Shown one piece after another: positions 18,215-27,382 of a DNA stretch of 64,000 nt; position 1 is the first letter of the stretch; every line of letters starts with the position of its first letter. Both the position numbers and the translations under genes were made by a program. Below the pieces are notes generated by a model. It searched no databases, was not told where the DNA came from, and worked only from the letters and a program-made list of their open reading frames with translations. This DNA is from Streptomyces sp. NRRL F-6676 (GTDB taxonomy: Bacteria > Actinomycetota > Actinomycetes > Streptomycetales > Streptomycetaceae): contig NZ_JOHS01000014.1 in assembly GCF_000725625.1 (NCBI RefSeq), forward strand, positions 1 through 64,000, written 5' to 3'.

Positions 18215-19207
18215 TCACGCCGGGGTCTGCGCCCGCGCCCAATGGCAGGCGACAGCCGCCCCCGGACCGCCGCCCAGGACCCCCGGGTCCTGCGTACGAC
18301 ACGCCTCCGCCACCCCTGCCCGCCCGGCTTCGCCGCTCCTCAGCACCGGACACCGCGGATGGAACCGGCACCCGCCCGGCACCTGCGAGGGATCCGGGGC
18401 CTCCCCGGCGAGAACCACGGGCTCGCCGGGGGAGTCCGGCAGCACGGACAGCAGCGCCCGCGTGTACGGGTGCCGCGGCGCCGACAGCACCTGCTCGACC
18501 TCCCCCGTCTCCACGATCCGCCCGAGGTACATCACCGCCACCCGGTCGGCGATGTTCCACGCGAGCCCCAGATCGTGCGTCACCACCAGCGCCGACAGCC
18601 CCAACTCCGTGCGCAGCCGCAGCAGCAGCGCGAGGATCTCCCCCCGCACCGACGCGTCCAGCGAGGCCACCGGCTCGTCGGCGACGATGAGTTCGGGCTC
18701 CAGGACGAGCGCCCCCGCGATCACCACCCGCTGCCGCTGCCCCCCGGACAGCTCGTGCGGATGGCGCAGCAGGAACCGCTCGGGCGGCCGCAGCCCCGCC
18801 CGGGACAGCGCCCCGGTGACGGCAGCCCGCTCGTCCCCGGCGTACCCGTGGATGCGCAGCCCCTCGGCGACCGCGTCGTACACCGTGTGCCGCGGATTGA
18901 GGGAGCCGGAGGGGTCCTGGAGCACGAGCTGCACCCGCCGCCGGTACGCCTTCAGCGCCCGCGAGGAGTACGTGAGCGGCGCCCCCGCGAACGTGACCTG
19001 CCCGGACGTCGGCCGGACCAGGCCGAGCAGCGCCCGCGCCAGCGTCGTCTTGCCGCACCCGGACTCGCCGACGAGGGCCACGATCTCCCCGGCCCCGATG
19101 TCCAGTTCGACGCCGTCCACCGCGCGGGCCGGGGCGGCCCCGTGCCGTCCGGGGAAGGTGACGTGCAGCCCCCGTGCGCCGAGCAGGGGCGGGGCAGTCG
19201 TCGTCAT
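18215..19207 (-). CDS. Peptide ABC transporter ATPase (middle importer, OppF/DppF type)
   Basis: 330 residues from the ATG at 19207, which overlaps the upstream stop as ATGA. Walker A is GESGCGKTT, signature LSGGQRQRVVIAGAL, Walker B LIVADEPVASLD. The C-terminal extension has CRFHPRCPVLRSG. It is the last gene of the inverted five-gene importer. It differs from the outer importers in its Q-loop (LVLQDPSGSLNPRHTV), so it is not a recent copy of them. Confidence 0.93.
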   Translation of the reverse strand: MTTTAPPLLGARGLHVTFPGRHGAAPARAVDGVELDIGAGEIVALVGESGCGKTTLARALLGLVRPTSGQVTFAGAPLTYSSRALKAYRRRVQLVLQDPSGSLNPRHTVYDAVAEGLRIHGYAGDERAAVTGALSRAGLRPPERFLLRHPHELSGGQRQRVVIAGALVLEPELIVADEPVASLDASVRGEILALLLRLRTELGLSALVVTHDLGLAWNIADRVAVMYLGRIVETGEVEQVLSAPRHPYTRALLSVLPDSPGEPVVLAGEAPDPSQVPGGCRFHPRCPVLRSGEAGRAGVAEACRTQDPGVLGGGPGAAVACHWARAQTPA

Positions 19208-20205
19208 GTACCGCTCCTCGTCTCCCCGGCGACCGGAGCCGCGGGCCCCGGCACGGCAGGCCGAACGTGCACGCACGCGGCCCGGTGTCCCGGCGCCGCC
19301 TCCCGGGGCGCCGGGTCCTCCCGCGCGCACCCCGCCAGCGCCACCGGACAGCGCGGATGGAACGCGCAGCCACCGGGCAGCGCGGCCGGGTCGGGCGGGT
19401 CACCGGCCAGACCGCGCGGGGCGAACCGGGAGGCCGGGTCGCCGATGCGCGGGAAGGCCGCCGACAGCGCCTGGCCGTACGGATGCCGGGCGTGCTCGTG
19501 CACGGTCCGCGCGGGCCCCTCCTCGACCACCCGGCCCGCGTACATCACCGCCAGCCGGTCGCAGGTGTCGGCGAGCACCGCCAGATCGTGACTGATCATG
19601 ATGAGCCCCACGTCCTGCTCGGCGACCAGCCCTTCGATCAGCCGCAGCACCTGCGCCTGGATCATCACGTCCAGCGCGGTGGTCGGCTCGTCGGCGACGA
19701 TCAGCCGCGGATCGCAGGCCAGCGCCATGGCGATCATCACGCGCTGCCGCTGCCCGCCGGACAGCTCGTGCGGATACGCCGAGGCCCGCGCGGCCGGCAG
19801 CCCCACCTGTTCGAGCAGCTCGCCCGCCCGGCGCCGGGCCGCGGCCCCGCTCTCCTCGCGGTGCAGCAGGATCGGCTCGGCGATCTGGTCGCCGATGCGG
19901 TGTACGGGGTTGAGCGAGTGCATCGCCCCCTGGAAGACGATCGAGGCACCGGCCCACCGCACCGCCCGCACCCGCCCCCACCGCATCGTCAGCACGTCCT
20001 CGCCGTCCAGCAGGACCTCCCCGGTGACACGGGTCCCGGCGGGGAGCAGCCGCAGCAGGGCGAGCGCCAGTGTGGACTTGCCGGAGCCCGACTCGCCCGC
20101 GACGCCGAGCTTCTGCCCCGCCTCCAGGGCCAGGTCGACGCCCCGTACCGCGGCCGCCCCGCCCGGATACGTCACCCGCAGGTCCCGCACGTCCAGCAGC
20201 GTCAA
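19204..20205 (-). CDS. Peptide ABC transporter ATPase (middle importer, OppD/DppD type)
   Basis: 333 residues if it begins at the TTG at 20205, which overlaps the permease stop as TTGA; no ATG or GTG lies between this point and the conserved LLDVRDLRVTYPGG. Walker A is GESGSGKST, signature [15 protein letters not shown], Walker [13 protein letters not shown]. The C-terminus has [14 protein letters not shown]. It forms the ATP-driven pair with the 18215 product. Confidence 0.9.
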   Translation of the reverse strand: MTLLDVRDLRVTYPGGAAAVRGVDLALEAGQKLGVAGESGSGKSTLALALLRLLPAGTRVTGEVLLDGEDVLTMRWGRVRAVRWAGASIVFQGAMHSLNPVHRIGDQIAEPILLHREESGAAARRRAGELLEQVGLPAARASAYPHELSGGQRQRVMIAMALACDPRLIVADEPTTALDVMIQAQVLRLIEGLVAEQDVGLIMISHDLAVLADTCDRLAVMYAGRVVEEGPARTVHEHARHPYGQALSAAFPRIGDPASRFAPRGLAGDPPDPAALPGGCAFHPRCPVALAGCAREDPAPREAAPGHRAACVHVRPAVPGPAAPVAGETRSGT

Positions 20206-21185
20206 CGTGTCACTCCCAGCCTGGGGTTGAGGACGGACTCCACCGCGCGCCCGCACAGCGTGAACGCCAGCGCCACCACGGCGATGGCGATGCCCGGCGG
20301 CACCAGGTACCACCAGTCGCCGGAACTGACCGCGCCCGCCTCGCGCGCGTCCTGGAGCAGCCCGCCCCAGGACACCACCGACGGATCGCCGAGCCCGAGG
20401 AAGGCCAGCGTCGCCTCGTTGAGGATGGAGAGGGACACCATCAGGGTCGTCTGTGCGAGCACCAGGGGCATCACGTTCGGCAGCACGTGCCGGGACATGA
20501 CGTGCCAGTGCCCGCCGCCGAGCGCCTTCGCGCGTTCGATGTACGGCCGCGACTCCACCGCCAGCGTCTGGGCGCGGACGAGGCGTGCCGTGGTGGGCCA
20601 GGACGTGACGCCGATCGCGAGGACCACCGTGCCGAGCGAACGGGACATCACGGTGGCGAGCGCGATGGCGAGTACGAGCGTGGGCATCACCAGGAACCAG
20701 TCCGTGACGCGCATCAGCACGGTCGCCCACGCGCCCCGGAAGTGCCCGGCGGTGATCCCCACGAGAGCGCCGATCGCCACCGACAGCACCGCGGCGAGCA
20801 GCCCCACAAGGAGCGAGACCCGCGAACCCCACACGACCAGCCCGAGCAGATTGCGGCCGTAGCGGTCGGCGCCCAGCGGGAACGCGCCGCTCGGCCCCTG
20901 GAGCGGCCGGCCCGGGGCGTCGGTCACGCTCGACACGTCGGAGCCGACCGTCAGCGGCGCGGTCAGCGCGACCAGTGCGAACAGCACGAGCACGGCCAGG
21001 CCGACCAGCCCGGAGCGGTGGGTGCGGTACTGGCGCCAGAACCGGGCGGCGGCCCGGCGCCGACGCTGCCAGGCGAGCGCGCGCGGACCGGCGCCGAGGC
21101 CGAGGCCGGGGCCGGTGGCGGCGCCGGGTTCGGGCCCGGGCTCGGGGTCCGGCCCGGCGGCCGGGGGAGTGGCTTCGGTCGTCAT
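20202..21185 (-). CDS. Peptide ABC transporter permease (middle importer, DppC type)
   Basis: 327 residues. A long Pro/Gly/Ala-rich N-terminus (about 40 residues) precedes the conserved RFWRQYRTHRSGLVGLAVL and the membrane helices. The EAA-like loop is YIERAKALGGGHWHVMSRH. Overlaps the upstream permease by 4 bp (ATGA). Confidence 0.92.
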   Translation of the reverse strand: MTTEATPPAAGPDPEPGPEPGAATGPGLGLGAGPRALAWQRRRRAAARFWRQYRTHRSGLVGLAVLVLFALVALTAPLTVGSDVSSVTDAPGRPLQGPSGAFPLGADRYGRNLLGLVVWGSRVSLLVGLLAAVLSVAIGALVGITAGHFRGAWATVLMRVTDWFLVMPTLVLAIALATVMSRSLGTVVLAIGVTSWPTTARLVRAQTLAVESRPYIERAKALGGGHWHVMSRHVLPNVMPLVLAQTTLMVSLSILNEATLAFLGLGDPSVVSWGGLLQDAREAGAVSSGDWWYLVPPGIAIAVVALAFTLCGRAVESVLNPRLGVTR

Positions 21186-22237
21186 CGGCCCACCCGGGGG
21201 TCGAGCAGCGGATACACCAGGTCGGCCAGCGTGTTCATGACGATCACCGCCGAGGCGAAGAAGAGGAACAGCCCCTGGACCAGCGGGAGATCGGGCACGC
21301 TCAGCGCCTGGTAGAACAGGCCGCCGAGCCCCGGCCAGGAGAACACCGTCTCGACGAGGATCACCCCCGCGACCGTCCGGCCGAGGTTGACGAAGACCAG
21401 GGTCACGGTCGGCAGCAGCGCGTTCGGCACCGCGTGCCGGCGTCGTACCAGGTCGTCCCTGAGTCCCTTGGCGCGCGCGGTCGTCAGATAGTCGCTGCCC
21501 ATCTCGTCGAGCAGCGCCGAGCGGGTGACCAGCAGCGTCTGCCCGTACTCGACGGCGACGAGCGTGACGACGGGGAGGACGAGGTGGTGGGCCACGTCCA
21601 GGACGTGGCCCAAGCCGTGGGTGCCGGCCGACTCCATGCCGCCGGTCGGGAAGAGCCCCGGGACCGGGCCGGCGCCGACCGAGAACACGATGATGAGCAG
21701 CAGGCCCAGCCAGAACGACGGCACCGAGTACAGGGTCAGGGCGAGGCCCGTGTTCAGGCGGTCGCCGAGGCGGCCGTGGCGCCAGGCGGAGCGGGTGCCG
21801 AGGGTGATGCCGAGGGCGGTGTAGAGGACGAAGGCGGTGCCGGTGAGGAGGAGGGTGTTCGGGAGGGCCTCGGTGATCTTGTCGAGCACCGGGGTGCGGA
21901 ACTGGTAGGAGGTGCCGAGGTCGCCGGTGAGGGCCTTGCCGCAGTAGTCGGTGAACTGTTGCCAGAGGGGGAGGTCGAGGCCGAACTCGCGGCGGTACGC
22001 CGCCAATTGCTGGGCCGACACCGGGCGGCCGCCGGTCATCGTCTTGACCGGGTCGCCGGGGATGAGGCGGAAGAGGAAGAAGCCGGTGACGAGGACGGCG
22101 AGGAGGGAGACGAGGGCGCCGGCGAGTTTTCCGGTGACGTAGCGGAGGTAGGCGGTGGGGGTGGTCGCGCTGCGCGCGGGCTTCGTCGTGGGGGTGTCGG
22201 TGTCGCGGACCGGTACGGGGCCGGTGCCGGCGCTCAC
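21182..22237 (-). CDS. Peptide ABC transporter permease (middle importer, DppB type)
   Basis: 351 residues from a GTG at 22237, preceded by GGAGG at good spacing. The DppB pattern is clear: FFLFRLIPGDPV after helix 1, a long periplasmic-type loop with REFGLDLPLWQQF, and the EAA-like loop DYLTTARAKGLRDD. About six helices. It pairs with the 20202 product. Confidence 0.92.
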   Translation of the reverse strand: MSAGTGPVPVRDTDTPTTKPARSATTPTAYLRYVTGKLAGALVSLLAVLVTGFFLFRLIPGDPVKTMTGGRPVSAQQLAAYRREFGLDLPLWQQFTDYCGKALTGDLGTSYQFRTPVLDKITEALPNTLLLTGTAFVLYTALGITLGTRSAWRHGRLGDRLNTGLALTLYSVPSFWLGLLLIIVFSVGAGPVPGLFPTGGMESAGTHGLGHVLDVAHHLVLPVVTLVAVEYGQTLLVTRSALLDEMGSDYLTTARAKGLRDDLVRRRHAVPNALLPTVTLVFVNLGRTVAGVILVETVFSWPGLGGLFYQALSVPDLPLVQGLFLFFASAVIVMNTLADLVYPLLDPRVGR

Positions 22238-22275
22238 GGTCGCCTCCCGGCGGGGGTGGAGGGTTGTGCCGCCGG

Positions 22276-22345
22276 GATTTTCCTCGCCCCCGCCGCCCCT
22301 ACCCTTCCCGTCCCCGGGGGCTGCGCCCCCGGACCCCCGTGGGGT
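22276..22345. repeat. Module B repeat
   Basis: Shares CGCCCCCGCCGCCCCTACCC and TTCCCGTCC with the copy at 9160, followed by a hairpin of CCGGGGGCTGCGCCCCCGG. Confidence 0.75.
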
Positions 22346-22390
22346 GGGTTGTCGGGTGCGGGTGGGTGGGGGTTTCTCGCGCAGTTCCCC

Positions 22391-22530
22391 GCGCCCCTTT
22401 CAGGGCGCGGTTCGTCGCGCCCGTGCGGCGGAGCCGCAGATCGATACAGTCCCGCGCCCCTTTCGGGGCGCGGTTCGTCGCGTCCGTGCGGCGGAGCCGC
22501 AGATTGATACAGTCCCGCGCCCCTTGCGGG
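22391..22530. repeat. Tandem array of module-A-derived units
   Basis: Two near-identical units of about 65 bp (about 22391-22454 and 22456-22519) each hold a GCGCCCC/GGGGCGC hairpin, TTCGTCGCG, GCGGCGGAGCCGC and GATACAGTCC, then a third partial hairpin. The whole gap (22238-22540, 303 bp) between binding-protein and permease genes of the middle importer consists of repeats. Confidence 0.8.
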
Positions 22531-22540
22531 GCGCATCGCG

Positions 22541-24427
22541 CTACTCACGGTCCTCTGCCGTAGCCCGGCGGCGTACGGCTACGAACGCGCCCAGGGCCAC
22601 CAGGACCACGACTCCCGCGACCACCCCGATGACGACCCCCGTCGAAGAGGAGCCGTCCGACGAACCGTCGGACTTCGCCGGTTTCGCCGACCACCAGCTC
22701 CAGTAGCCGTCCTGGCCGTAGATGTTGCCCGCCTTGGCCGGCATCGTCCGGATCCCGGCGATCTGGTCGGTCCGGTAGGCCTCCACGGCGTTGGGGTACG
22801 CCATGACGTTCATGTACCCGAGGTCGTACAGCCGCGACTCCATCCGCTTGACGAGGTCGGCCCGCCGTGCGGGGTCGTACTCGGCGAGCTGGCGGGCGTA
22901 GAGGGAGTCGTACGTCTTGTCGCAGATGAAGTTGTCGGTCGCGCCGGTCTCCTTCGGCGTGGCCGGCAGCGCGCCGCAGGTGTGGATGGACAGCACGAAG
23001 TCCGGGTCGGGGTTGACGGACCAGCCGTCGAACGCGAGATCGTACGTGCCGGCCAGCCACGGGTCGGACACGTTGTCGAGGCAGTCGAGCGTCACGCCGA
23101 TGCCGAGCTTGCCCCACCACTCCTTGAGGTACTGGCCGACCGCCTTGTCGTTCGGGTCGGTGGCGTGGCACAGGAGCCGGTAGCTCAGCGGCTTGCCGTC
23201 CTTGCCGAGCCGCTTGCCGGCGCCGTTCTTCTTGTAGCCGGCCTCGTCGAGGAGGCGGGCGGCCTTCGCCGGGTCGTAGCCGAGCTCCTGGTCCGCCGAC
23301 GGCTTCCAGAAGTACGTGGAGAAGCGCGGGGGTATGTACCCCGCCCCCTCGACCGCGTGGCCCTGGAACACCTTGTCGACGAGCGTCTCGCGGTCGACCG
23401 CCCGGAACAGCGCCTGGCGTACCCGCAGGTCGCGCAGCGAGGGGTCGCCGTCGCCCATCGGCGTGCCGTCCTTGGCGCGGGCGCCGGGGTTGACGGCGAG
23501 GGCGTAGAAGCGGCGCCCCGGCGCGTCGTTGACCTTGATGTCCGGCTGCCGCGCGAGCGAGGCGGACTGCGCGGGGGTGAGGCCGCTGACGAACGACACC
23601 TCGCCTTTGCGCAGGGCCGCGACCGCCGCGTCACCGTCCTTGTAGTACTTGAAGACCAGCTCGTCGAATTTCGGGGCCCCGCGCCAGAACGTCTTGTTGG
23701 CCTTCATGCGTACATAGCTGTCGGCCTTGTAGCCCGTGAGGACGTACGGGCCGTCGCCCACGACCGGGAACGTCTTGTCGTTGTTGAACTTGGCGAGGTC
23801 CCCGACCTTGGACCAGACGTGCTCCGGCACGATCGGCACGTCCAGCGCGGTCATCGTGGCCTGCGGTTTCTTTAGCTCGACGACGAGCCGGGTGGGGCTC
23901 GGTGCCGTCACCTTCCGGAAGTTGGCGACGAAGCTGCCGTTCGCGGTGGCCGCCGCCTCGTCGGTCATCATCTTGTCGAACGTCCAGGCCGCGTCCTTCG
24001 CGGTGACCTTCTGTCCGTCGGACCACTTCGCGTCGGAGCGGATGGTGTACGTCCAGGTCAGCTTGTCCGCGGAGGGCGACCACTTGGTGGCGAGGCCCGG
24101 GACGGCGTGCGCGTCCCCCGGGTCGTAGTCGGTCAGGTATTCGTACATCAGCCGGTTGATGCTCGTACTGGACAGGCGCGTCGCCAGGAACGGGCTCAGC
24201 GAGTCGACGCTCTGCGCCACCGCGACCGTGAGGACCCTGTCGCCCCCCTCCTTCGCCTCGGCCCGCTGGGGCGAGGGATTCAGGGGCGTGACGAGCGCGG
24301 CCGACAGGGCCAGGGCGCTCGCTCCGGTGAGCGCGGCGAGCCGCAGCACCGCCGGGCGTGCGGCCCGCCCTCCCCGTGTGCCCGGCGGTTCCCGGTGCCC
24401 TCTGCCGTGTCGGACTCTCGCGCTCAT
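22541..24427 (-). CDS. Peptide substrate-binding protein with C-terminal membrane anchor (middle importer)
   Basis: 628 residues. An N-terminal signal segment (AALTGASALALSAALV, ending near QRAEA) has no lipobox cysteine. The body is SBP_bac_5: VAVAQSVDSLSPF, KWSDGQKVTAKDAAWTFD, GDGPYVL and a late MNVMAYPNAVEAYR. After a serine-rich linker, GVVIGVVAGVVVLVALGAF plus RRR forms a stop-transfer helix (about 596-620). So it is anchored by its C-terminus rather than by lipid, unlike the binding proteins of the two flanking importers. It is first in the inverted operon; ligand probably peptides. Confidence 0.9.
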   Translation of the reverse strand: MSARVRHGRGHREPPGTRGGRAARPAVLRLAALTGASALALSAALVTPLNPSPQRAEAKEGGDRVLTVAVAQSVDSLSPFLATRLSSTSINRLMYEYLTDYDPGDAHAVPGLATKWSPSADKLTWTYTIRSDAKWSDGQKVTAKDAAWTFDKMMTDEAAATANGSFVANFRKVTAPSPTRLVVELKKPQATMTALDVPIVPEHVWSKVGDLAKFNNDKTFPVVGDGPYVLTGYKADSYVRMKANKTFWRGAPKFDELVFKYYKDGDAAVAALRKGEVSFVSGLTPAQSASLARQPDIKVNDAPGRRFYALAVNPGARAKDGTPMGDGDPSLRDLRVRQALFRAVDRETLVDKVFQGHAVEGAGYIPPRFSTYFWKPSADQELGYDPAKAARLLDEAGYKKNGAGKRLGKDGKPLSYRLLCHATDPNDKAVGQYLKEWWGKLGIGVTLDCLDNVSDPWLAGTYDLAFDGWSVNPDPDFVLSIHTCGALPATPKETGATDNFICDKTYDSLYARQLAEYDPARRADLVKRMESRLYDLGYMNVMAYPNAVEAYRTDQIAGIRTMPAKAGNIYGQDGYWSWWSAKPAKSDGSSDGSSSTGVVIGVVAGVVVLVALGAFVAVRRRATAEDRE

Positions 24428-24829
24428 GGTTGTGACCTCATGTCATCACTCGCACAGGAACGGCTGGTTGGACTGTGTTCGGTCTCCGTCGGGAGGGTGG
24501 CGGCGGCTGGGTCGATGAGTGTGTCTATCAGCGCCGCTCCGGGCCCGTCAACGGTGCGTGAACTGCCTATGTGGCCTGCGGAAACGCCGAGTTGACGGTC
24601 GCGTCGCGGACATTGGTTCAGACCGTTGAAGCGTTCCTGGTGGAGCCGTGACGGATGGTGCGCGTGAGGTCGCGTCGGGGCGGTGCGCCTGCGGCGTCCA
24701 TGGGCCGGACGGGGGACGCGTAACTCGTACAGGCGGGCTGAATGTGCGTGATGTCCTATAAGAGGAAAAGGTGGCGGGTGAAGCGCCGCACGCCGGTGTC
24801 GGCGCCCGGCGCGTACCCGAGGAGGCACC
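24428..24829. other. Divergent regulatory region between middle importer and importer 2
   Basis: 402 bp with no gene that must contain both promoters. TCCTATAAG near 24759-24767 could hold a -10 element (TATAAG) for importer 2, but I see no matching -35. A GAGGAGG ribosome site precedes the ATG at 24830. I see no convincing palindrome. Confidence 0.5.
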
Positions 24830-26452
24830 ATGCAGGGAGCCGCACCCGTCCGCTGGACCGCCGCCCTCGCCGTTCTCCTGCTCACCGCGACCGGCTGCGG
24901 CTCCCCCGCCGCCGCCGACGGCGGCCCCGGTGTGCTCAGCTCCTCCTGGGGCGACCCGCAGAACCCGCTGGAACCGGCCAACACCAACGAGGTGCAGGGC
25001 GGCAAGGTGCTCGACATGATCTTCCGCGGCCTCAAGCGGTACGACCCGAAGACCGGCGCCGCCGAGAACATGCTCGCGGAGCGGATCGAGACCAAGGACT
25101 CCCGCACCTACACCGTCACCGTCAAGGACGGCTGGACCTTCAGCAACGGCGAGAAGGTCACCGCCCGCTCCTTCGTCGACGCCTGGAACTACGGCGCGAG
25201 CCTGAAGAACAACCAGAAGTGCGCGTACTTCTTCGGCTACATCGACGGCTACGACAAGGTCCACCCCGAGTCCGGCAAGCAGACCGCCGACACCCTCTCC
25301 GGACTGAGGATCACCGGCCCGCGCACCTTCACCGTCCGCCTCAACCAGAGCTTCTCCGGCTTCCCCGACACCCTCGGCTACGCCGCCTTCGCCCCGCTGC
25401 CCCGCGCGTTCTTCACCGACCACGCCGCCTGGCTGGAGAAGCCGGTCGGCAACGGGCCCTACCGCGTGAAGTCGTACGTCAGGGGCGCGCAGATGTCGCT
25501 GCGCACCTGGAACGCCTACCCCGGCCCCGACAGGGCGAAGAACCGCGGCGTCGACCTCAAGGTGTACACCGACAGCAACACCGCCTACACCGACCTGATG
25601 TCCGGCAACCTCGACCTCGCCGACGACATCCCCGCCGCCCAGCTCAAGAACGTCAGGAGCGATCTCCAGGGCCGGTACATCAACGTCCCGGCCGGCATCC
25701 TGCAAACCCTCGCCTTCCCGTTCTACGACGGGAAATGGGACAAGCCCGGCATGGCGAAGGTCCGCACCGGCCTGTCCATGGCCATCGACCGCGACCAGAT
25801 CTCCCGCACCATCTTCCGGGGCACCCGCACCCCCGCCACCGACTGGACCTCACCCGTCCTCGGCACGGAGGGCGGCTACCAGGAGGGCCTGTGCGGCGAC
25901 GCCTGCCGCTACGACCCGAAGCGGGCGAAGGCGCTGGTCAAGGAGGGCGGCGGACTGCCCGGGGGGCAGCTGAGGCTCACGTACAACGCGGACACCGGCT
26001 CCCACAAGGCGTGGGTCGACGCCGTCTGCCACTCCATCAACAACGCGCTCGACGACGACCGGGCCTGCGTCGCCAACCCCGTCGGCACCTTCGCCGACTA
26101 CCGCAACCAGATCACCCAGAAGAAGATCGCCGGACCCTTCCGGGCGGGCTGGCAGATGGACTACCCGCTCATCCAGAACTTCCTCCAGCCGCTCTACTAC
26201 ACGGGCGCCTCCTCCAACGACGGCAAGTGGTCCAGCGAGACGTTCGACGACCTCGTCGACCGGGCCAATGCCGCCGTCGACCAGGCCACCTCCGTGAAGC
26301 TGTTCCAGCAGGCCGAGGAGGTGGTCCGGGACCAGATGGCCGCCATCCCGCTCTGGTACCAGAACGGCAGCGCGGGCTACTCGGGCCGGCTCTCGGGCGT
26401 GGCACTCAACCCCTTCAGCGTGCCGGTGTACGACCGGATCGAGGTGAGCTGA
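24830..26452 (+). CDS. BldK-type oligopeptide ABC transporter, lipoprotein substrate-binding subunit (importer 2)
   Basis: 540 residues. The signal peptide ends LLTATGCGS, lipobox C23. SBP_bac_5 fold with SSSWGDPQNPLEPANTNEVQ at the mature N-terminus, GWTFSNGEKVTARSFVDAWN, and C-terminal IPLWYQNGSAGYSGRLSG. It is paralogous to the importer 1 protein but clearly diverged. It lies only 6 bp from its permease gene, without the stem-loop seen in importer 1, so binding protein and channel are probably made at more equal levels. Confidence 0.9.
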   Translation: MQGAAPVRWTAALAVLLLTATGCGSPAAADGGPGVLSSSWGDPQNPLEPANTNEVQGGKVLDMIFRGLKRYDPKTGAAENMLAERIETKDSRTYTVTVKDGWTFSNGEKVTARSFVDAWNYGASLKNNQKCAYFFGYIDGYDKVHPESGKQTADTLSGLRITGPRTFTVRLNQSFSGFPDTLGYAAFAPLPRAFFTDHAAWLEKPVGNGPYRVKSYVRGAQMSLRTWNAYPGPDRAKNRGVDLKVYTDSNTAYTDLMSGNLDLADDIPAAQLKNVRSDLQGRYINVPAGILQTLAFPFYDGKWDKPGMAKVRTGLSMAIDRDQISRTIFRGTRTPATDWTSPVLGTEGGYQEGLCGDACRYDPKRAKALVKEGGGLPGGQLRLTYNADTGSHKAWVDAVCHSINNALDDDRACVANPVGTFADYRNQITQKKIAGPFRAGWQMDYPLIQNFLQPLYYTGASSNDGKWSSETFDDLVDRANAAVDQATSVKLFQQAEEVVRDQMAAIPLWYQNGSAGYSGRLSGVALNPFSVPVYDRIEVS

Positions 26453-26458
26453 CCAGCC

Positions 26459-27382
26459 ATGGGCCAGTACGTGCTGCGGCGACTGCTGCAAATGATCCCC
26501 GTCTTCGTCGGGGCCACCCTGCTGATCTTCCTCATGGTCAACGTCATGGGGGACCCCGTAGCCGGACTCTGCGGCGACAAGGCGTGCGACGCCGCCACCG
26601 CCGCCCGGCTCAGGGCCGAGTTCGGCCTCGACCGCCCCGTGTGGCAGCAGTACCTGACCTACATGGGCAACGTCTTCACCGGCGACTTCGGCACCGCGTT
26701 CAACGGGCAGGAGGTCACCGCGCTGATGGCCGCGTCCTTCCCGGTCACCGCGCGGCTCACCCTCGTGGCGATCGTCTTCGAGGTCGTCCTCGGCGTCACC
26801 CTGGGCGTGGTCACCGGGCTGCGGCGCGGCCGGCCCGTCGACACCGGGGTGCTGATGTTCAGCCTCGTCGTGATCTCCGTCCCCACCTTCGTCACCGGGC
26901 TGCTGCTGCAACTCCTGCTCGGCGTCCAGTGGCACTGGATCACCCCGTCCGTCTCGCTCGCGGCGAGCTACGACGAGCTGATCGTGCCCGGCCTCGTCCT
27001 GGCCTCCGTCTCCCTCGCCTATGTCACCCGGCTCACCCGCACCTCGATCGCGGAGAACCTGCGGGCCGACCACGTCCGCACCGCCGTCGCCAAAGGGCTG
27101 CCGCGCCGCCGGGTGATCGTCCGGCATCTGCTGCGGACCTCGCTGATCCCCGTGGTCACCTTCATCGGCTCCGACATCGGGGCGCTGATGGGCGGGGCGA
27201 TCGTCACCGAGCGGATCTTCAACATCCACGGCGTCGGCTTCCAGCTCTACCAGGGGATCCTGCGCCAGAACACGCAGACCGTCGTCGGCTTCGTGACGGT
27301 CCTGGTGCTGGTCTTCCTCGCCGCGAACCTGCTCGTGGACCTGCTGTACGCCGTACTCGACCCGAGGATCCGCTATGCCTGA
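26459..27382 (+). CDS. Oligopeptide ABC transporter permease (importer 2, OppB type)
   Basis: 307 residues. MGQYVLRRLLQMIPVFVGAT closely mirrors the importer 1 permease, as do RLTRTSIAENLRAD and the GGAIVTERIFNIHGVG segment. About six membrane helices. Overlaps the following permease by 8 bp in the same arrangement as importer 1. Confidence 0.93.
   Translation: MGQYVLRRLLQMIPVFVGATLLIFLMVNVMGDPVAGLCGDKACDAATAARLRAEFGLDRPVWQQYLTYMGNVFTGDFGTAFNGQEVTALMAASFPVTARLTLVAIVFEVVLGVTLGVVTGLRRGRPVDTGVLMFSLVVISVPTFVTGLLLQLLLGVQWHWITPSVSLAASYDELIVPGLVLASVSLAYVTRLTRTSIAENLRADHVRTAVAKGLPRRRVIVRHLLRTSLIPVVTFIGSDIGALMGGAIVTERIFNIHGVGFQLYQGILRQNTQTVVGFVTVLVLVFLAANLLVDLLYAVLDPRIRYA

Noticed and set aside
18215-24427. 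Middle importer as a simple inverted copy of importer 1 or 2
   Set aside because: The ATPase Q-loops, permease ends and the binding-protein anchoring differ too much; it belongs to another subtype.
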